From Chitinimonas prasina (GTDB lineage: Bacteria > Pseudomonadota > Gammaproteobacteria > Burkholderiales > Chitinimonadaceae): DNA of 64,000 nt. Under the pieces are notes generated by a model. That model did not search any database. It was not told the origin of the DNA and saw only the letters and a program-made list of their open reading frames with translations. Shown one piece after another: positions 43,603 to 53,217 of this stretch. Location: assembly GCF_030160395.1 (NCBI RefSeq), contig NZ_BSOG01000001.1, positions 1,144,117-1,208,116 of the forward strand, read 5' to 3'. Position 1 is the first letter of the stretch. Each line of letters begins with the position of its first letter. Made by a program: the position numbers and the translations under genes.

Positions 43603-44268
43603 CTAGGTCAGATGTTTCAGTGCTTCCCGCCGCGACAGGGGCGAGAGCGGGGTGTGGGTGACGAAGACACGTACTGCGTCTGCATCGGTATAGGCATATT
43701 CGCGCAGCGCCCAGCCTATGGCCTTGCGGATGAAGAACTCGGTATCGGCCGCGTTGGCCGCGCAGTAATGGAACAGCCGGCGGCTGTCGGTATCCTGCTT
43801 CCAGCCTAGCTGGTGCAGGATGGCCACCCGCCGCAGCCAGTGGTCACGCACGCCAGCCAGTTGGTCCATGCGTGCCTGCAACTTGCGATGGCGGTGTACC
43901 AGCCCGCCGACGACCCAGGACGCCAGGCCATCCACCGTATCCCACCAGGGCTTGCTGCTGGCCAGGGCTTCCAGTGCCGGCAGGCTGTCGGCATCCAGCT
44001 GCTTGCCGTGCTTGTCGAGCAGGTCTACCGCTACATACTGAAATTCTCGCTCGGGCTGAGCCCACAAGGCCTGCGCCAATGCCAGCAAGGCGGTAGCATC
44101 CAGCCCGGCCGCCTCGCGGATAAAGCTGGCGCTGGCTTTGCGCCGCGCAGGTGTGGGGACACCCAGGAAAGCGAACTGCTCGCGCATGTAGGCGCGCATG
44201 GCGGGTGCGCGCTCGGGCTGGGCGCTGGCTGCCAGTGCACTGCGCAGCGCTGCCAGCCCGGTGTTCAT
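43603..44268 (-). CDS. DNA alkylation repair protein (AlkD-like)
   Basis: 221 residues of HEAT-like helical repeats. Conserved AlkD-family features: [11 protein letters not shown] at the start, [24 protein letters not shown] and [14 protein letters not shown]. AlkD glycosylases remove bulky or cationic alkylated purines without base flipping. It overlaps purK by 4 bp and precedes purC, so it is expressed with purine synthesis genes, an unusual setting. Confidence 0.88.
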   Translation of the reverse strand: MNTGLAALRSALAASAQPERAPAMRAYMREQFAFLGVPTPARRKASASFIREAAGLDATALLALAQALWAQPEREFQYVAVDLLDKHGKQLDADSLPALEALASSKPWWDTVDGLASWVVGGLVHRHRKLQARMDQLAGVRDHWLRRVAILHQLGWKQDTDSRRLFHYCAANAADTEFFIRKAIGWALREYAYTDADAVRVFVTHTPLSPLSRREALKHLT

Positions 44269-45410
44269 GTGCCCAGGGTGTCCTTGAGCGCCTCGGCCTG
44301 TTCCAGCGCGGCAGCGGCGGTGTCGGCCAGCACGCAGTAGTGGCCCATCTTGCGGCCAGGGCGGGCCTCACGCTTGCCGTAAAGGTGCAGGTGGGCATTG
44401 GGCGCCTGCATCAGCACGGCCCAGTTGGGCTCGCCACCATCATCCTGCCACACATCGCCCAGCAGATTGACCATCACCACCGGCGACAGCAGGTCGGTGC
44501 GGCCCGGGTGCAGGCCGCACATGGCGCGCACTTGCTGCTCGTACTGGCTGGTGACGCAAGCATCGATGGTGTAGTGGCCGGAATTATGCGGTCGGGGGGC
44601 GATTTCGTTGATGACCAGTTCACCACCGTCGAGCACAAAGAACTCCACCGCCAGCACGCCGATGTAATCCAGGGCCTCGGCCAGTTGCCGGGCCATCTGC
44701 TGGGCCTGGGCGGCCAGTGCAGCATCCACCTGGGCCGGCACGATGCTCACATCAAGTATGCCCTTGGCGTGGCGATTCTCGGCCACCGGGAAGACGGCCA
44801 CCTCGTGCGGATTGCTGCGGGTGACAATGGCCGAGACTTCGCAGGCCAGCGGCAGCATTTTTTCCAGCACACAGGGCTGCCCACCCAGGTCGGCATAGGC
44901 CGCACGGGCTTCCACGGCAGTTGCGACCCGGACCTGGCCCTTGCCGTCGTAGCCCAGCCGGGCGGTCTTGAGTATGCCGGGCAGGTAGGGTGCCAGGTCG
45001 TGGTTGAGGTCTTCCACGGTCTCCAGCGCCAGATAGGGCGCGGTCGCAAGGCCAGCCTTGCGTATCCAGGCTTTTTCCTGGATGCGGTCCTGGGCGATGG
45101 CCAGGCAATCACCCGAGGGGCTGACCGGCACATGCTGGGCCAGCCAGCGCATGGAATCGGCGTTGACGTTCTCGAATTCGGTAGTGATGGCAGCGCAGGT
45201 CTCGGCCAACTCCTTGAGGGCAGCGTGGTCGTTATAGGCGGCGCGCAGATGCACATCGGCAAACTCGGCTGCCGGGGCATTGCCATCGGGGTCCAGCACG
45301 GTTACCCGGTAGCCCATGGTCTTGGCTGCCACGGTAAACATGCGGCCCAGCTGGCCGCCGCCCAGTATGCCCAGCATGGCGGGCGGCAGTATCGGCGTGT
45401 GGCTGGCCAT
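44265..45410 (-). CDS. purK: N5-carboxyaminoimidazole ribonucleotide synthase PurK
   Basis: 381 residues (family ~355-390). ATP-grasp enzyme: N-terminal LGILGGGQLGRMF, ATP-binding TARLGYDGKGQ, metal-binding EFFVLDGGELVINEIAPRPHNSGH (span 265-288). Converts AIR, bicarbonate and ATP into N5-CAIR for PurE. Two bp after purE. Confidence 0.97.
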   Translation of the reverse strand: MASHTPILPPAMLGILGGGQLGRMFTVAAKTMGYRVTVLDPDGNAPAAEFADVHLRAAYNDHAALKELAETCAAITTEFENVNADSMRWLAQHVPVSPSGDCLAIAQDRIQEKAWIRKAGLATAPYLALETVEDLNHDLAPYLPGILKTARLGYDGKGQVRVATAVEARAAYADLGGQPCVLEKMLPLACEVSAIVTRSNPHEVAVFPVAENRHAKGILDVSIVPAQVDAALAAQAQQMARQLAEALDYIGVLAVEFFVLDGGELVINEIAPRPHNSGHYTIDACVTSQYEQQVRAMCGLHPGRTDLLSPVVMVNLLGDVWQDDGGEPNWAVLMQAPNAHLHLYGKREARPGRKMGHYCVLADTAAAALEQAEALKDTLGT

Positions 45411-45412
45411 GC

Positions 45413-45901
45413 TTACTCGACCTCGGGCAGGCTCATGGCCAGCACCGCATTCTTCTGCGTTTCGCGGAAGGTATTAAGGGCGGCGCGCAGCTCAGGCAGC
45501 TCGTTGGCCAGCAGGGCCACGGCAAACAGGCCGGCATTGGCCGCACCGGCTTCGCCTATGGCAAAGGTGGCCACGGGTATGCCCTTGGGCATCTGCACGA
45601 TGGACAGCAGCGAATCTTCGCCACGCAGGTATTTGCTGGGAACAGGGACACCCAGTACCGGCACGGTGGTCTTGGCCGCCAGCATGCCAGGCAGGTGGGC
45701 TGCCCCGCCGGCACCGGCAATGATGGCCTTCAGGCCACGCGCCTCGGCCGCCTCTGCGTATTCATAGAGCAGATCCGGCGTACGGTGGGCGGAGACCACC
45801 CGTGCCTCGAAGGCAATGCCGAAGGCTTTGAGCTGGCGGGCAGCATGTTGCATGACTTCCCAGTCAGAATTGCTACCCATCACGAGGCCGACTTGGATCA
45901 T
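45413..45901 (-). CDS. purE: N5-CAIR mutase PurE
   Basis: 162 residues, class I PurE. Motif [21 protein letters not shown] and [15 protein letters not shown] near the active site; [33 protein letters not shown] (span 90-122) is typical. Rearranges N5-CAIR to CAIR. First gene of the pur cluster. Confidence 0.97.
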   Translation of the reverse strand: MIQVGLVMGSNSDWEVMQHAARQLKAFGIAFEARVVSAHRTPDLLYEYAEAAEARGLKAIIAGAGGAAHLPGMLAAKTTVPVLGVPVPSKYLRGEDSLLSIVQMPKGIPVATFAIGEAGAANAGLFAVALLANELPELRAALNTFRETQKNAVLAMSLPEVE

Positions 45902-46167
45902 CGGATAATCCCCTGTTTCAAAAAGTGGATTTTACAGAAATTCGGCTGGCCGCCAAAACCTTGATGCAACATGAAAAGTAGCGCTTGGAATATAGGCCGT
46001 ATTCGCCATGGTGTACTGCCGCCGGGGGCATAGTAGGGCCTCTTTGTCCGGCATGCACGCGCGGGGTGACAAGCTGGGCGGGGCTGATGCGGTCACCGCC
46101 GCCTTTGGGGCCGCTGATCAACCTGGAGGGTAGCGGCCAGCGGTCGTTGCGGGCATACCCATAGACG
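45902..46167. other. intergenic region upstream of purE
   Basis: With the amtB terminator it makes a 317-bp gene-free stretch. It should hold the purE promoter; TAAAAT at about 45930 (minus) is a possible -10 box. No PurR-type palindrome was recognised. Confidence 0.4.
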
Positions 46168-46203
46168 GCAAAACGGCCCATCTTGCGAGGGGCCGTTCTG
46201 TTG
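46168..46203 (-). terminator. intrinsic terminator of amtB
   Basis: AACGGCCC (46172-46179) pairs with GGGCCGTT (46190-46197); on the minus strand the stem is followed by TTGCC, a weak T run. It lies 22 bp after the amtB stop. Confidence 0.75.
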
Positions 46204-46218
46204 TAGCGCTAAGTCTGC

Positions 46219-47751
46219 TTAGACGTTGTAGGCTTTTTCGCCATGGCTGGTGACGTCCAGGCCTTCGCGCTCCTCGTCTTCGGGCACGCGCAGTCCGATG
46301 ACCAGATCGACCAGCTTGTAGGCCACCACCGACACCACGGCCGACCAAACCACGGTGAGCAGCACGCTCTGGGTCTGTATCCATACTTGCGAGGCGATGG
46401 AGTAGTTGGGGGCCACAGCATTGGTGACATAGTCCCACACACCCAGGCCACCCAAGGCCGGATCGGCAAACACACCGGTGAGGATGGCACCCAGGATGCC
46501 GCCCACGCCGTGGACACCGAATACATCGAGGGCATCGTCAGCACCCAGCAGGCGCTTGAGGCCATGCACGCCCCACAGGCAGATCACACCCGCCGAGAGG
46601 CCAATGGCCATGGCGCCGCCGACACCGACAAAGCCGCAGGCCGGGGTGATGGCCACCAGGCCGGCCACGGCGCCCGAAGCGGCACCCAGCATGGAGGGCT
46701 TGCCCTTCCAGATCCATTCCACGCCCATCCAGGCCACGGCGGCCAGCGCGGTGGCAACCCAGGTGTTCAGGAAGGCCAGTGCGGCGATGCCGTTGGCTTC
46801 CAGTGCGGAACCGGCGTTGAAGCCAAACCAACCCACCCACAGCAGCGAGGCGCCTATCATGGTCATGGTCAGGCTGTGCGGAGTCATGGCTTCCCTGCCG
46901 TAACCCACGCGCTTGCCGACAAAGTAGGCACCCACGAGGCCAGCCACGGCGGCATTGATATGCACCACGGTGCCGCCGGCAAAGTCCAGCGCACCCTTCT
47001 GGAACAGCATGCCCGCCGTCAGCAAGGCCTTGGCGCCGGCTTCTGCATCGGTGTAGGCATCCGGACCAGCCCAGTACCACACCATGTGAGCCATGGGCAG
47101 GTAGCTGAGGGTGAACCAGATCACCAGGAAGGCCAGTACGGCGGAGAACTTGGCGCGCTCGGCAAAGGCACCGACGATCAGGCCGCAGGTGATGGCCGCG
47201 AAGGCACCCTGGAACACGATGTAGATGAACTCAGACAGATAGATGCCCTTGGACCAGGTGGCAGCCAGCGAGGTGTCGTTCACCCCCTTCAGGAACAGCT
47301 TGGAGAAGCCGCCGAAGATGGCGTTGCCCTCGGTGAAGGCGACGCTGTAGCCATAGGCGACCCACAGCACCGAGATCAGCGAGAACACCACGAACACCTG
47401 CATCAGCACGCTGAGCATATTCTTGGAGCGCACCAGGCCACCATAGAACAGCGCCAGACCGGGAATGGACATCAATATCACCAGGGCGGCAGCGACAAAC
47501 ACCCAGGCGTTGTCAGGCTTGCTCAAGGTGGGCGCGGGTGCAGCTGCCGGGGCGGCCGCCTCTGCCGGGGTGGCAATCGCGGCTGGAGCAGGTGCCGCTT
47601 CAGCGGTGGTGACCGGCGCTGCAGCGGGTGCGGCAGCCGGGGCAGTCTCCGTCAAGGCGGTGGCCGCAGGTGCGGCGGCCGGCTCTTCGGCCCAGGCGAT
47701 GCCCAGGCTCATGGCACTTGCCAGTGCCAGCGCGGTAAACAGTTTTTTCAT
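46219..47751 (-). CDS. amtB: ammonium transporter AmtB
   Basis: 510 residues. Signal peptide (to about 22) and then a ~65-residue Ala/Pro-rich stretch before the first transmembrane helix, longer than in E. coli AmtB (428 residues). Eleven membrane helices with GALDFAGGTVVHINAAVAGL (ammonium site region) and FGVHGVGGILGAIL, containing the twin pore histidines. It moves ammonium into the cell and is blocked by GlnK binding. Co-transcribed with glnK, 22 bp upstream. Confidence 0.95.
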   Translation of the reverse strand: MKKLFTALALASAMSLGIAWAEEPAAAPAATALTETAPAAAPAAAPVTTAEAAPAPAAIATPAEAAAPAAAPAPTLSKPDNAWVFVAAALVILMSIPGLALFYGGLVRSKNMLSVLMQVFVVFSLISVLWVAYGYSVAFTEGNAIFGGFSKLFLKGVNDTSLAATWSKGIYLSEFIYIVFQGAFAAITCGLIVGAFAERAKFSAVLAFLVIWFTLSYLPMAHMVWYWAGPDAYTDAEAGAKALLTAGMLFQKGALDFAGGTVVHINAAVAGLVGAYFVGKRVGYGREAMTPHSLTMTMIGASLLWVGWFGFNAGSALEANGIAALAFLNTWVATALAAVAWMGVEWIWKGKPSMLGAASGAVAGLVAITPACGFVGVGGAMAIGLSAGVICLWGVHGLKRLLGADDALDVFGVHGVGGILGAILTGVFADPALGGLGVWDYVTNAVAPNYSIASQVWIQTQSVLLTVVWSAVVSVVAYKLVDLVIGLRVPEDEEREGLDVTSHGEKAYNV

Positions 47752-47773
47752 AGGTCAGTCCTCCCTTGCGGGC

Positions 47774-48121
<348 letters not shown>

Positions 48122-48162
48122 TTAAGGTGGTGAACCAGTGGATACCTCGGTAGGGTAGCGTT

Positions 48163-48178
48163 AGCATGGGCCGTGCCA
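48163..48178 (-). promoter_or_regulatory. sigma-54 promoter of glnK-amtB
   Basis: Minus strand TGGCACGGCCCATGCT matches TGGCACG-N4-TTGC-W with one mismatch, and has GG and GC ten bases apart as required. About 51 bp before the glnK start. Confidence 0.88.
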
Positions 48179-48240
48179 TGTTTATATTGTCTATTTATTC
48201 AAGCACTTACTCTCAATGTCTGGGCGTACACCGTGGGATC

Positions 48241-48257
48241 TGCACTGCTTTGGTGCG
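48241..48257. promoter_or_regulatory. probable NtrC-binding site
   Basis: TGCACTGCTTTGGTGCG fits TGCACC-N5-GGTGCA in 10 of 12 positions. It is about 90-100 bp upstream of the expected glnK transcript start, a normal enhancer distance, and about 100 bp before ubiK on the other side. Confidence 0.7.
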
Positions 48258-48352
48258 ATGCGATGGTCGTCCGCCTATCGCTGGTGCGGCGGGCCGCCGT
48301 AACGGTGGTTTGCTAGACTAGAGGGTGACGAGATAACGCCAGGAGTAAAACC

Positions 48353-48625
48353 ATGTTAGCCCAACGCCTGTTTGATGAAGTCAGCGGCAAACTGTCCGAA
48401 GTAATGGCCGCCGGCCCAGCCAAGGATATCGAGAAGAATATGCGGGCCGTGCTGACGGCGGCCTTTGCCAAGCTGGATCTGGTGACCCGCGAGGAATTCG
48501 AAGTGCAACAGGCCGTGCTGGCCAAGACCCGCGAGACCCTGGTTGCGCTGGAGAACCGCATCGCCGTGCTGGAAGCCCGCTCGGGGGCCGTCAGCGACGC
48601 GGTGAATCCTCAGGACGATTTTTGA
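48353..48625 (+). CDS. ubiK: ubiquinone biosynthesis accessory factor UbiK
   Basis: 90 residues, a helical BMFP (YqiC) protein: N-terminal amphipathic part (LFDEVSGKLSEVMAAGPAKDIEKNMRA, span 6-32) and C-terminal coiled coil (FEVQQAVLAKTRETLVALENR, span 49-69). UbiK helps late ubiquinone hydroxylation with UbiJ. AGGAG precedes the ATG. Divergent from glnK. Confidence 0.88.
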   Translation: MLAQRLFDEVSGKLSEVMAAGPAKDIEKNMRAVLTAAFAKLDLVTREEFEVQQAVLAKTRETLVALENRIAVLEARSGAVSDAVNPQDDF

Positions 48626-48762
48626 GGGTCTGTCTGAACTGAGGCCATTGATGGCTGTTAGGGGCTCGCTGTCTGAGCCTCCAGCATGATCGACACCCGG
48701 GTTTCCCTGGGGCCAACACCACGATGATACCGACCTCGCAGCTTGCCGCTGCATGGCAGGCG

Positions 48763-49716
48763 CTAGCCCAGGCTACCCGCCTTGCGCTGGAAAACATAGA
48801 CCGCAGCACCCAGCTCGGGCGGCAGCACCAACCGGCTGAGCGCCGGGTCATCGGCCATGTCGAAATGCTGCTGCTCGCGGTAATCGGCCCAGTTGCCGGT
48901 GATGAACTGGCAGCGGCTGCCGATGACGATATAGGTCTCCACGCTGCGTGTGCGGAATACCTGGCGCTCGAAACGGTTGTTGGCGGGCGGCCAGGAGCAG
49001 ATCACCACCTGGGGCGACTGGCTCAATGCCTCGCGGGCGTCCATCCTGCTGACCGAGTCGGGGTATTGGATGGCGCCGTGCCAGCTGCCATCGTCGCTGG
49101 GCTGTACTGCCACGCCCTGTTGCTGCAGAAAGCGGCTGAGGGTGCCATCACCGGCAGCGATTTCTACGCAGTGGCGGCCGGCAATCAAACCGGCCAGTGC
49201 CTGCACCAAATCAGCCGAGTAAAAGCAGTAGATGCCGCGCTTCTCCACCAGCGGCATCAGCCGGCGCCGCTGCCATAGCAGGGGCCAGAGCAGGCGGAAC
49301 CAGAACAGCGACACCGGCTTGCGTTCCAGATCGCGCTTGAACAACAGCCGCTGTGCCACCCAGCCGTTGAAAAGATTGAAGCGTACCCTGCCCTGCTGTA
49401 CGCCGGTGGCTTGCGAGAAGGCGTACTGCCGTATCGCCTCCTCGGTCATGGCATGGCGTACCTGCTGGGCCACGAACAGGGCAAAAGCACGGCCATCGCG
49501 CTCGCCGCTGAGAAAGTTCTGCTGCATGCGGCGGCGCATGGCGGCTTGCTCCACCAGCGATTTCAGCTCGCCCGGGCGGCGCCGGGCGATGGCTGCGGCC
49601 AGCTCGGCCTGCACCTCGGCCCACTCGGCCGGGTGGGCGGCGCATAGTTCCGCCAGCCGTGGCCGGCCCTGCAGCCACTGCCAGGTCTGCTGCGCGCTAC
49701 GCTGGCCGGCCGGCAT
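48763..49716 (-). CDS. putative SAM-dependent methyltransferase-like protein
   Basis: 317 residues. The first ~150 residues are helical and Arg/Gln-rich. The second half contains CVEIAAGDGTLSRFL (about 183-197), a methyltransferase motif I, followed by a short alternation of strands and helices (VVICSWPPANN could be the motif IV region). Substrate unknown; identification rests on motif I only. Ten bp after hemL, same direction, so likely co-transcribed. Confidence 0.65.
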   Translation of the reverse strand: MPAGQRSAQQTWQWLQGRPRLAELCAAHPAEWAEVQAELAAAIARRRPGELKSLVEQAAMRRRMQQNFLSGERDGRAFALFVAQQVRHAMTEEAIRQYAFSQATGVQQGRVRFNLFNGWVAQRLLFKRDLERKPVSLFWFRLLWPLLWQRRRLMPLVEKRGIYCFYSADLVQALAGLIAGRHCVEIAAGDGTLSRFLQQQGVAVQPSDDGSWHGAIQYPDSVSRMDAREALSQSPQVVICSWPPANNRFERQVFRTRSVETYIVIGSRCQFITGNWADYREQQHFDMADDPALSRLVLPPELGAAVYVFQRKAGSLG

Positions 49717-49725
49717 CGTCAGCGC

Positions 49726-51003
49726 TTACAGCTTGGCAAAAACGCGCTGGGCCGCCGCAACGGTAGCCTCGATATCGGCATCGCTGTGGGCGGCCGAGAC
49801 AAAGCCGGCTTCGTAAAGGGCCGGGGCGATATAGACACCTTCGTCCAGCAGGCCGTGGAAAAAGGCATTGAAGCGTGGCTTGTCCGTCGCCATGACCTCG
49901 GCGTAGGTCTTGGGTGGCTGGGCATTGAAATAGACACCAAACATACCGCCCACCGCATCTGCCGAGAAAGTCTGGCCGGCGGCCTTGCCTGCAGCTGCCA
50001 GGCCATCGGCCAGCTTGCGGGTCTTGGCGCCCAGGCTGTCGAAGAAACCAGGCTGGCGTATCAGGCCCAGGGTGGCAAGGCCTGCAGCGACGGCCACCGG
50101 ATTGCCCGACAAGGTGCCGGCCTGGTAGACCGGGCCCAGCGGCGCGATCTTGGCCATGACATCGGCGCGGCCACCAAAGGCGGCCAGCGGCATGCCGCCG
50201 CCAACGACCTTGCCCAGAGTGGTCAGGTCGGGGGTGATGCCATGCAGGCCCTGGGCACAGCCCAGGCCCACGCGAAAGCCAGTCATCACTTCGTCGTAGA
50301 TCAGCAGGGCACCGTGCTTCTCGGTCAGGGCACGCATGGCGGTGACAAACGCCTCGGACGGCCGCACCAGATTCATATTGCCGCAGAAGGGCTCGACGAT
50401 GATGGCGGCAATCTGCTCACCCTGGGTGGCGAAGACTTCCTCTAGCTGGGCAACATCGTTATAGGTCAGCACGATGGTGTGCTCGGCCACCGAGGCCGGC
50501 ACGCCGGCGCTGGAAGGGTTGCCGAAGGTCAGCAGGCCGGAGCCCGCCTTGACCAGCAGGCTGTCGGAGTGGCCGTGGTAGCAGCCCTCGAACTTGATCA
50601 GCTTGTCGCGGCCGGTATAGCCGCGTGCCAGCCGGATGGCGCTCATGGTGGCTTCGGTGCCGCTGGACACCAGGCGCACCTGCTGCATGGACGGCAGCAT
50701 CTCGCACAGCAGGTCGGCCAGGTCGATCTCGGCCTCGGTCGGGGCGCCAAAGCTCATGCCGGTGGCGGCCGCCTTCTGTACGGCTTCCACCACGGCCGGG
50801 TGGGTATGGCCGAGGATCAGCGGGCCCCAGGAGCCGACATAGTCGATGTAGCGCTTGTCGTCCGCATCCCAGACATAGGCACCAGCACCACGGGCAAAGA
50901 AGCGCGGGGTGCCGCCAACGGCGCCAAAGGCCCGCACGGGCGAGTTCACGCCGCCGGGGATATGGCGCTGGGCGCGCTGGAACAGTTGTTCGTTCTTGCT
51001 CAT
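49726..51003 (-). CDS. hemL: glutamate-1-semialdehyde 2,1-aminomutase HemL
   Basis: 425 residues from ATG at 51003 (E. coli 426); GGAT upstream supports it and a 38-residue extension is rejected. PLP enzyme, C5 heme pathway, making 5-aminolevulinate. Start [25 protein letters not shown] is given by span 2-26; PLP lysine in [18 protein letters not shown]. Lies in a run of genes with hemJ. Confidence 0.97.
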   Translation of the reverse strand: MSKNEQLFQRAQRHIPGGVNSPVRAFGAVGGTPRFFARGAGAYVWDADDKRYIDYVGSWGPLILGHTHPAVVEAVQKAAATGMSFGAPTEAEIDLADLLCEMLPSMQQVRLVSSGTEATMSAIRLARGYTGRDKLIKFEGCYHGHSDSLLVKAGSGLLTFGNPSSAGVPASVAEHTIVLTYNDVAQLEEVFATQGEQIAAIIVEPFCGNMNLVRPSEAFVTAMRALTEKHGALLIYDEVMTGFRVGLGCAQGLHGITPDLTTLGKVVGGGMPLAAFGGRADVMAKIAPLGPVYQAGTLSGNPVAVAAGLATLGLIRQPGFFDSLGAKTRKLADGLAAAGKAAGQTFSADAVGGMFGVYFNAQPPKTYAEVMATDKPRFNAFFHGLLDEGVYIAPALYEAGFVSAAHSDADIEATVAAAQRVFAKL

Positions 51004-51119
51004 GGTCGATCCTGTCGGTTGATTGCTGCCGGTACGGTGGCCACGCCCCCGGTGGGTGCTGGCCGCCGTACGCTCGTGGGCGGGTATGCGGTGTATCAGC
51101 GGGCTGTCGTCCGCCATGT

Positions 51120-51590
51120 TCAGCCGCGCCCCCAGGTGGGCCAGGGGTGGCGGCTCAGATGGGCATTGGTATAGCGCGGGTCCTCGGTCACTTCCTCGCC
51201 CAGCCAGTCGGGCCGCTCATAGGCCTCGGCCTCGTCGGACAGCTCAATCTCGGCCAGCACCAGGCCGGCATTCTGGCCAGAGAACTCGTCCACCTCCCAG
51301 ACATGGCCGCCCAACGCGATGCGGTGGCGGCGTTTCTCCACCAGCATGGGGCACATGGCACTCATGATGGTTTCCGCATCGGCCAGCGGGATGGGGTATT
51401 CAAACTCATGGCGCGACACATTGCTGATATTGGCCTTGAGCGTCAACCAGGCCTGGTCGCCCTTGATACGCACCCGCACGGTGCGCTCGCGCTCAACCGA
51501 CAAATAGCCCTGCTTGAGCCATTCACCTTCCGCCAGGCCGCGCCAGCCCTCATTTTTAAGCAGGAAGCGGCGTTCTATCTCTTTTGCCAT
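51120..51590 (-). CDS. CYTH-domain (triphosphate tunnel) phosphatase
   Basis: 156 residues. Begins with EIERRFL, the CYTH/TTM signature (ExExK variant), then [30 protein letters not shown] and [20 protein letters not shown]: acidic and basic strands that line the tunnel. Close in size to NeuTTM of Nitrosomonas, a tripolyphosphatase; substrate here unproven. Five bp from the next gene. Confidence 0.88.
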   Translation of the reverse strand: MAKEIERRFLLKNEGWRGLAEGEWLKQGYLSVERERTVRVRIKGDQAWLTLKANISNVSRHEFEYPIPLADAETIMSAMCPMLVEKRRHRIALGGHVWEVDEFSGQNAGLVLAEIELSDEAEAYERPDWLGEEVTEDPRYTNAHLSRHPWPTWGRG

Positions 51591-51594
51591 GATG

Positions 51595-52695
51595 TCATTC
51601 CAGTTGTGCGGCGAGCTTGCGGGCAGCCTGTTGGGTGGTGTTGAGCTTGTCGCCGTAGTGATTCATGGTGGACGCACCCACGCAGATCACCATCTTGCCA
51701 GCCGGGTTGTAGGCCCAGCGCAGGGCCGGGTCGCAGTAACCAGCCGTGGCGGGGTCGGGGTTGGCGACATCGGCATAGATATCGCGCAGGTCGTTCAGGG
51801 TGGCATTGGGCTGGATAAACCAGTCGGCAGCCTTGCTGGCCCAACTAGCCTGACCCGCCTGCATTTTGGCTTCTGCGATCCCATGGGCGAAAAAGCGCAG
51901 CTCGCCCTGCAGATTGGTCTGTAGTACTTGGCCCATGTCCAGTTTGGCAAGCCGCTGTAGCTGGCTAGCAGTGGCCGCAGCCAGGGCGGGCTTGAGCTCG
52001 GGCTGTTGCAATGCCAGTTGTTCCAGCAGCTGCAGCTGGCTGCGCAGCTGGGCATTGGCCACCATGGCATCGATCAGCACGGTGCTGCTCTCCAGCACGG
52101 TAGTCCAGAAGCGCAGGTTCTGCGCCAGTACCGCCAGGCTGGCGGTATCGCCATCACGCAGGCGCAGTAGCTGCTCGGCTGTAGCCAATTGCTGCAGCCT
52201 CTGCGAAGAGGAGAACAGCAGCGATTCCTCCGGTGCCACATTGTGGTAGCCAGGTGCGGCAATCAGCCGGTAGTAGCGCTGTAGCGCCGCCTGCTCGCGG
52301 GTGATCAGCGCGCGGTAGCGCGCCTCATCGCGATAGACCTGGGCTAGCTGCTCGGCGGGCTTCAGCCCCTGCCAGCGGGGCAGGTCGTTGATGCTATGAC
52401 GCTTGAGGGCAGGTAGGGAGGCCGGCCCGGTACTGGCTTGCTGCCGAGCAGCACTGACAATCTGCTGCGCCACTTTCAAAGGCTCATCGGTGACCACGTC
52501 CAGGGCAAGCAGGTAGTAATAGCCATTCTCGGCATCGCTGACGCGATTGGGTGGCGTGACCAGCCAGGCCTGGGTTTCCGGCGTCAGCTCGGTGTCGAAG
52601 CCGTTGATCAGTATGATGACCAGCAACAACAGCAGGATGGTACCGAGCAGCCAGGCTACGGCCTTGAACAGGCTGCGGATAAGGGTACGTAGCAT
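51595..52695 (-). CDS. membrane-anchored protein, unknown
   Basis: 366 residues. A single N-terminal membrane anchor (about 10-31), then a mostly helical periplasmic part rich in Gln, Leu and Ala. A conserved-looking C-terminus has DPALRWAYNPAGKMVICVGAS. No family recognised. It lies 8 bp after hemJ and 5 bp before the CYTH gene, so it is probably in the same transcript. Confidence 0.75.
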   Translation of the reverse strand: MLRTLIRSLFKAVAWLLGTILLLLLVIILINGFDTELTPETQAWLVTPPNRVSDAENGYYYLLALDVVTDEPLKVAQQIVSAARQQASTGPASLPALKRHSINDLPRWQGLKPAEQLAQVYRDEARYRALITREQAALQRYYRLIAAPGYHNVAPEESLLFSSSQRLQQLATAEQLLRLRDGDTASLAVLAQNLRFWTTVLESSTVLIDAMVANAQLRSQLQLLEQLALQQPELKPALAAATASQLQRLAKLDMGQVLQTNLQGELRFFAHGIAEAKMQAGQASWASKAADWFIQPNATLNDLRDIYADVANPDPATAGYCDPALRWAYNPAGKMVICVGASTMNHYGDKLNTTQQAARKLAAQLE

Positions 52696-52702
52696 GGCGG
52701 GC

Positions 52703-53110
52703 TCAGAACGGTTTGACCACCACCAGGATGACGATGGCCATCATGATCAGGGTGGGAATTTCGTTGAACAAACGATACCAGCGATGGCTGCGCTGGTTGC
52801 GGCCGGCGGCAAAATCGCGCACCAGCTTGCCGCAATAGACATGAAAGCCGATCAGCCCCATGACCAGGGTCAGCTTGGCATGCATCCAGCCGGCTGCCAT
52901 CCAAGGCCGCAGCAGCCAGAGGCCAAACACCAGGGCCAGCACGCCCAGCAGCGTGGTGAAGCGGAACAGCTTGCGCTCCATCAGTGCCAGCTGCGCCTGG
53001 GTGGCAGGGTCGGTCGCCATGGCATGGTTGACGAACAAGCGCGGCAGGTACAGCAGGCCGGCCATCCAGCTGATGACGAAGATGATATGTAGGGCTTTGA
53101 CCCAGAGCAT
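52703..53110 (-). CDS. hemJ: protoporphyrinogen IX oxidase HemJ
   Basis: 135 residues, four membrane helices, UPF0093 family. N-terminal LWVKALHIIFVISWMAGLLYLPRLFVNH (span 2-29) contains the conserved His and Arg, and WMHAKLTLV holds the conserved Lys. HemJ replaces HemY/HemG in many proteobacteria. Its presence with hemL marks this run as heme-related. Confidence 0.92.
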   Translation of the reverse strand: MLWVKALHIIFVISWMAGLLYLPRLFVNHAMATDPATQAQLALMERKLFRFTTLLGVLALVFGLWLLRPWMAAGWMHAKLTLVMGLIGFHVYCGKLVRDFAAGRNQRSHRWYRLFNEIPTLIMMAIVILVVVKPF

Positions 53111-53182
53111 GGATGTTCCTGAAAAGTGGGAAAGCTAGGGCCGGGCGCACTGTCCCGGCCTGTGGGCACCGTGGGCTGCAGC

Positions 53183-53216
53183 TTTAGAGCGGCTAACAAA
53201 ACCCAGCGTAGCGGCT
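53183..53216. repeat. partial copy C of the dispersed palindromic element
   Basis: TTTAGAGCGGCTAACAAAAC followed by CCAGCGTAGCG: the end of the element seen at 12096 and 20191, with a terminus identical to the right end of copy B read in reverse. The rest is missing. It abuts the M48 stop codon. Confidence 0.75.
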
Positions 53217-53217
53217 C

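Noticed and set aside
44151-45767. Long open frame on the plus strand opposite purK/purE
   Set aside because: Antisense by-product of GC skew at third positions; the purine genes are unambiguous.
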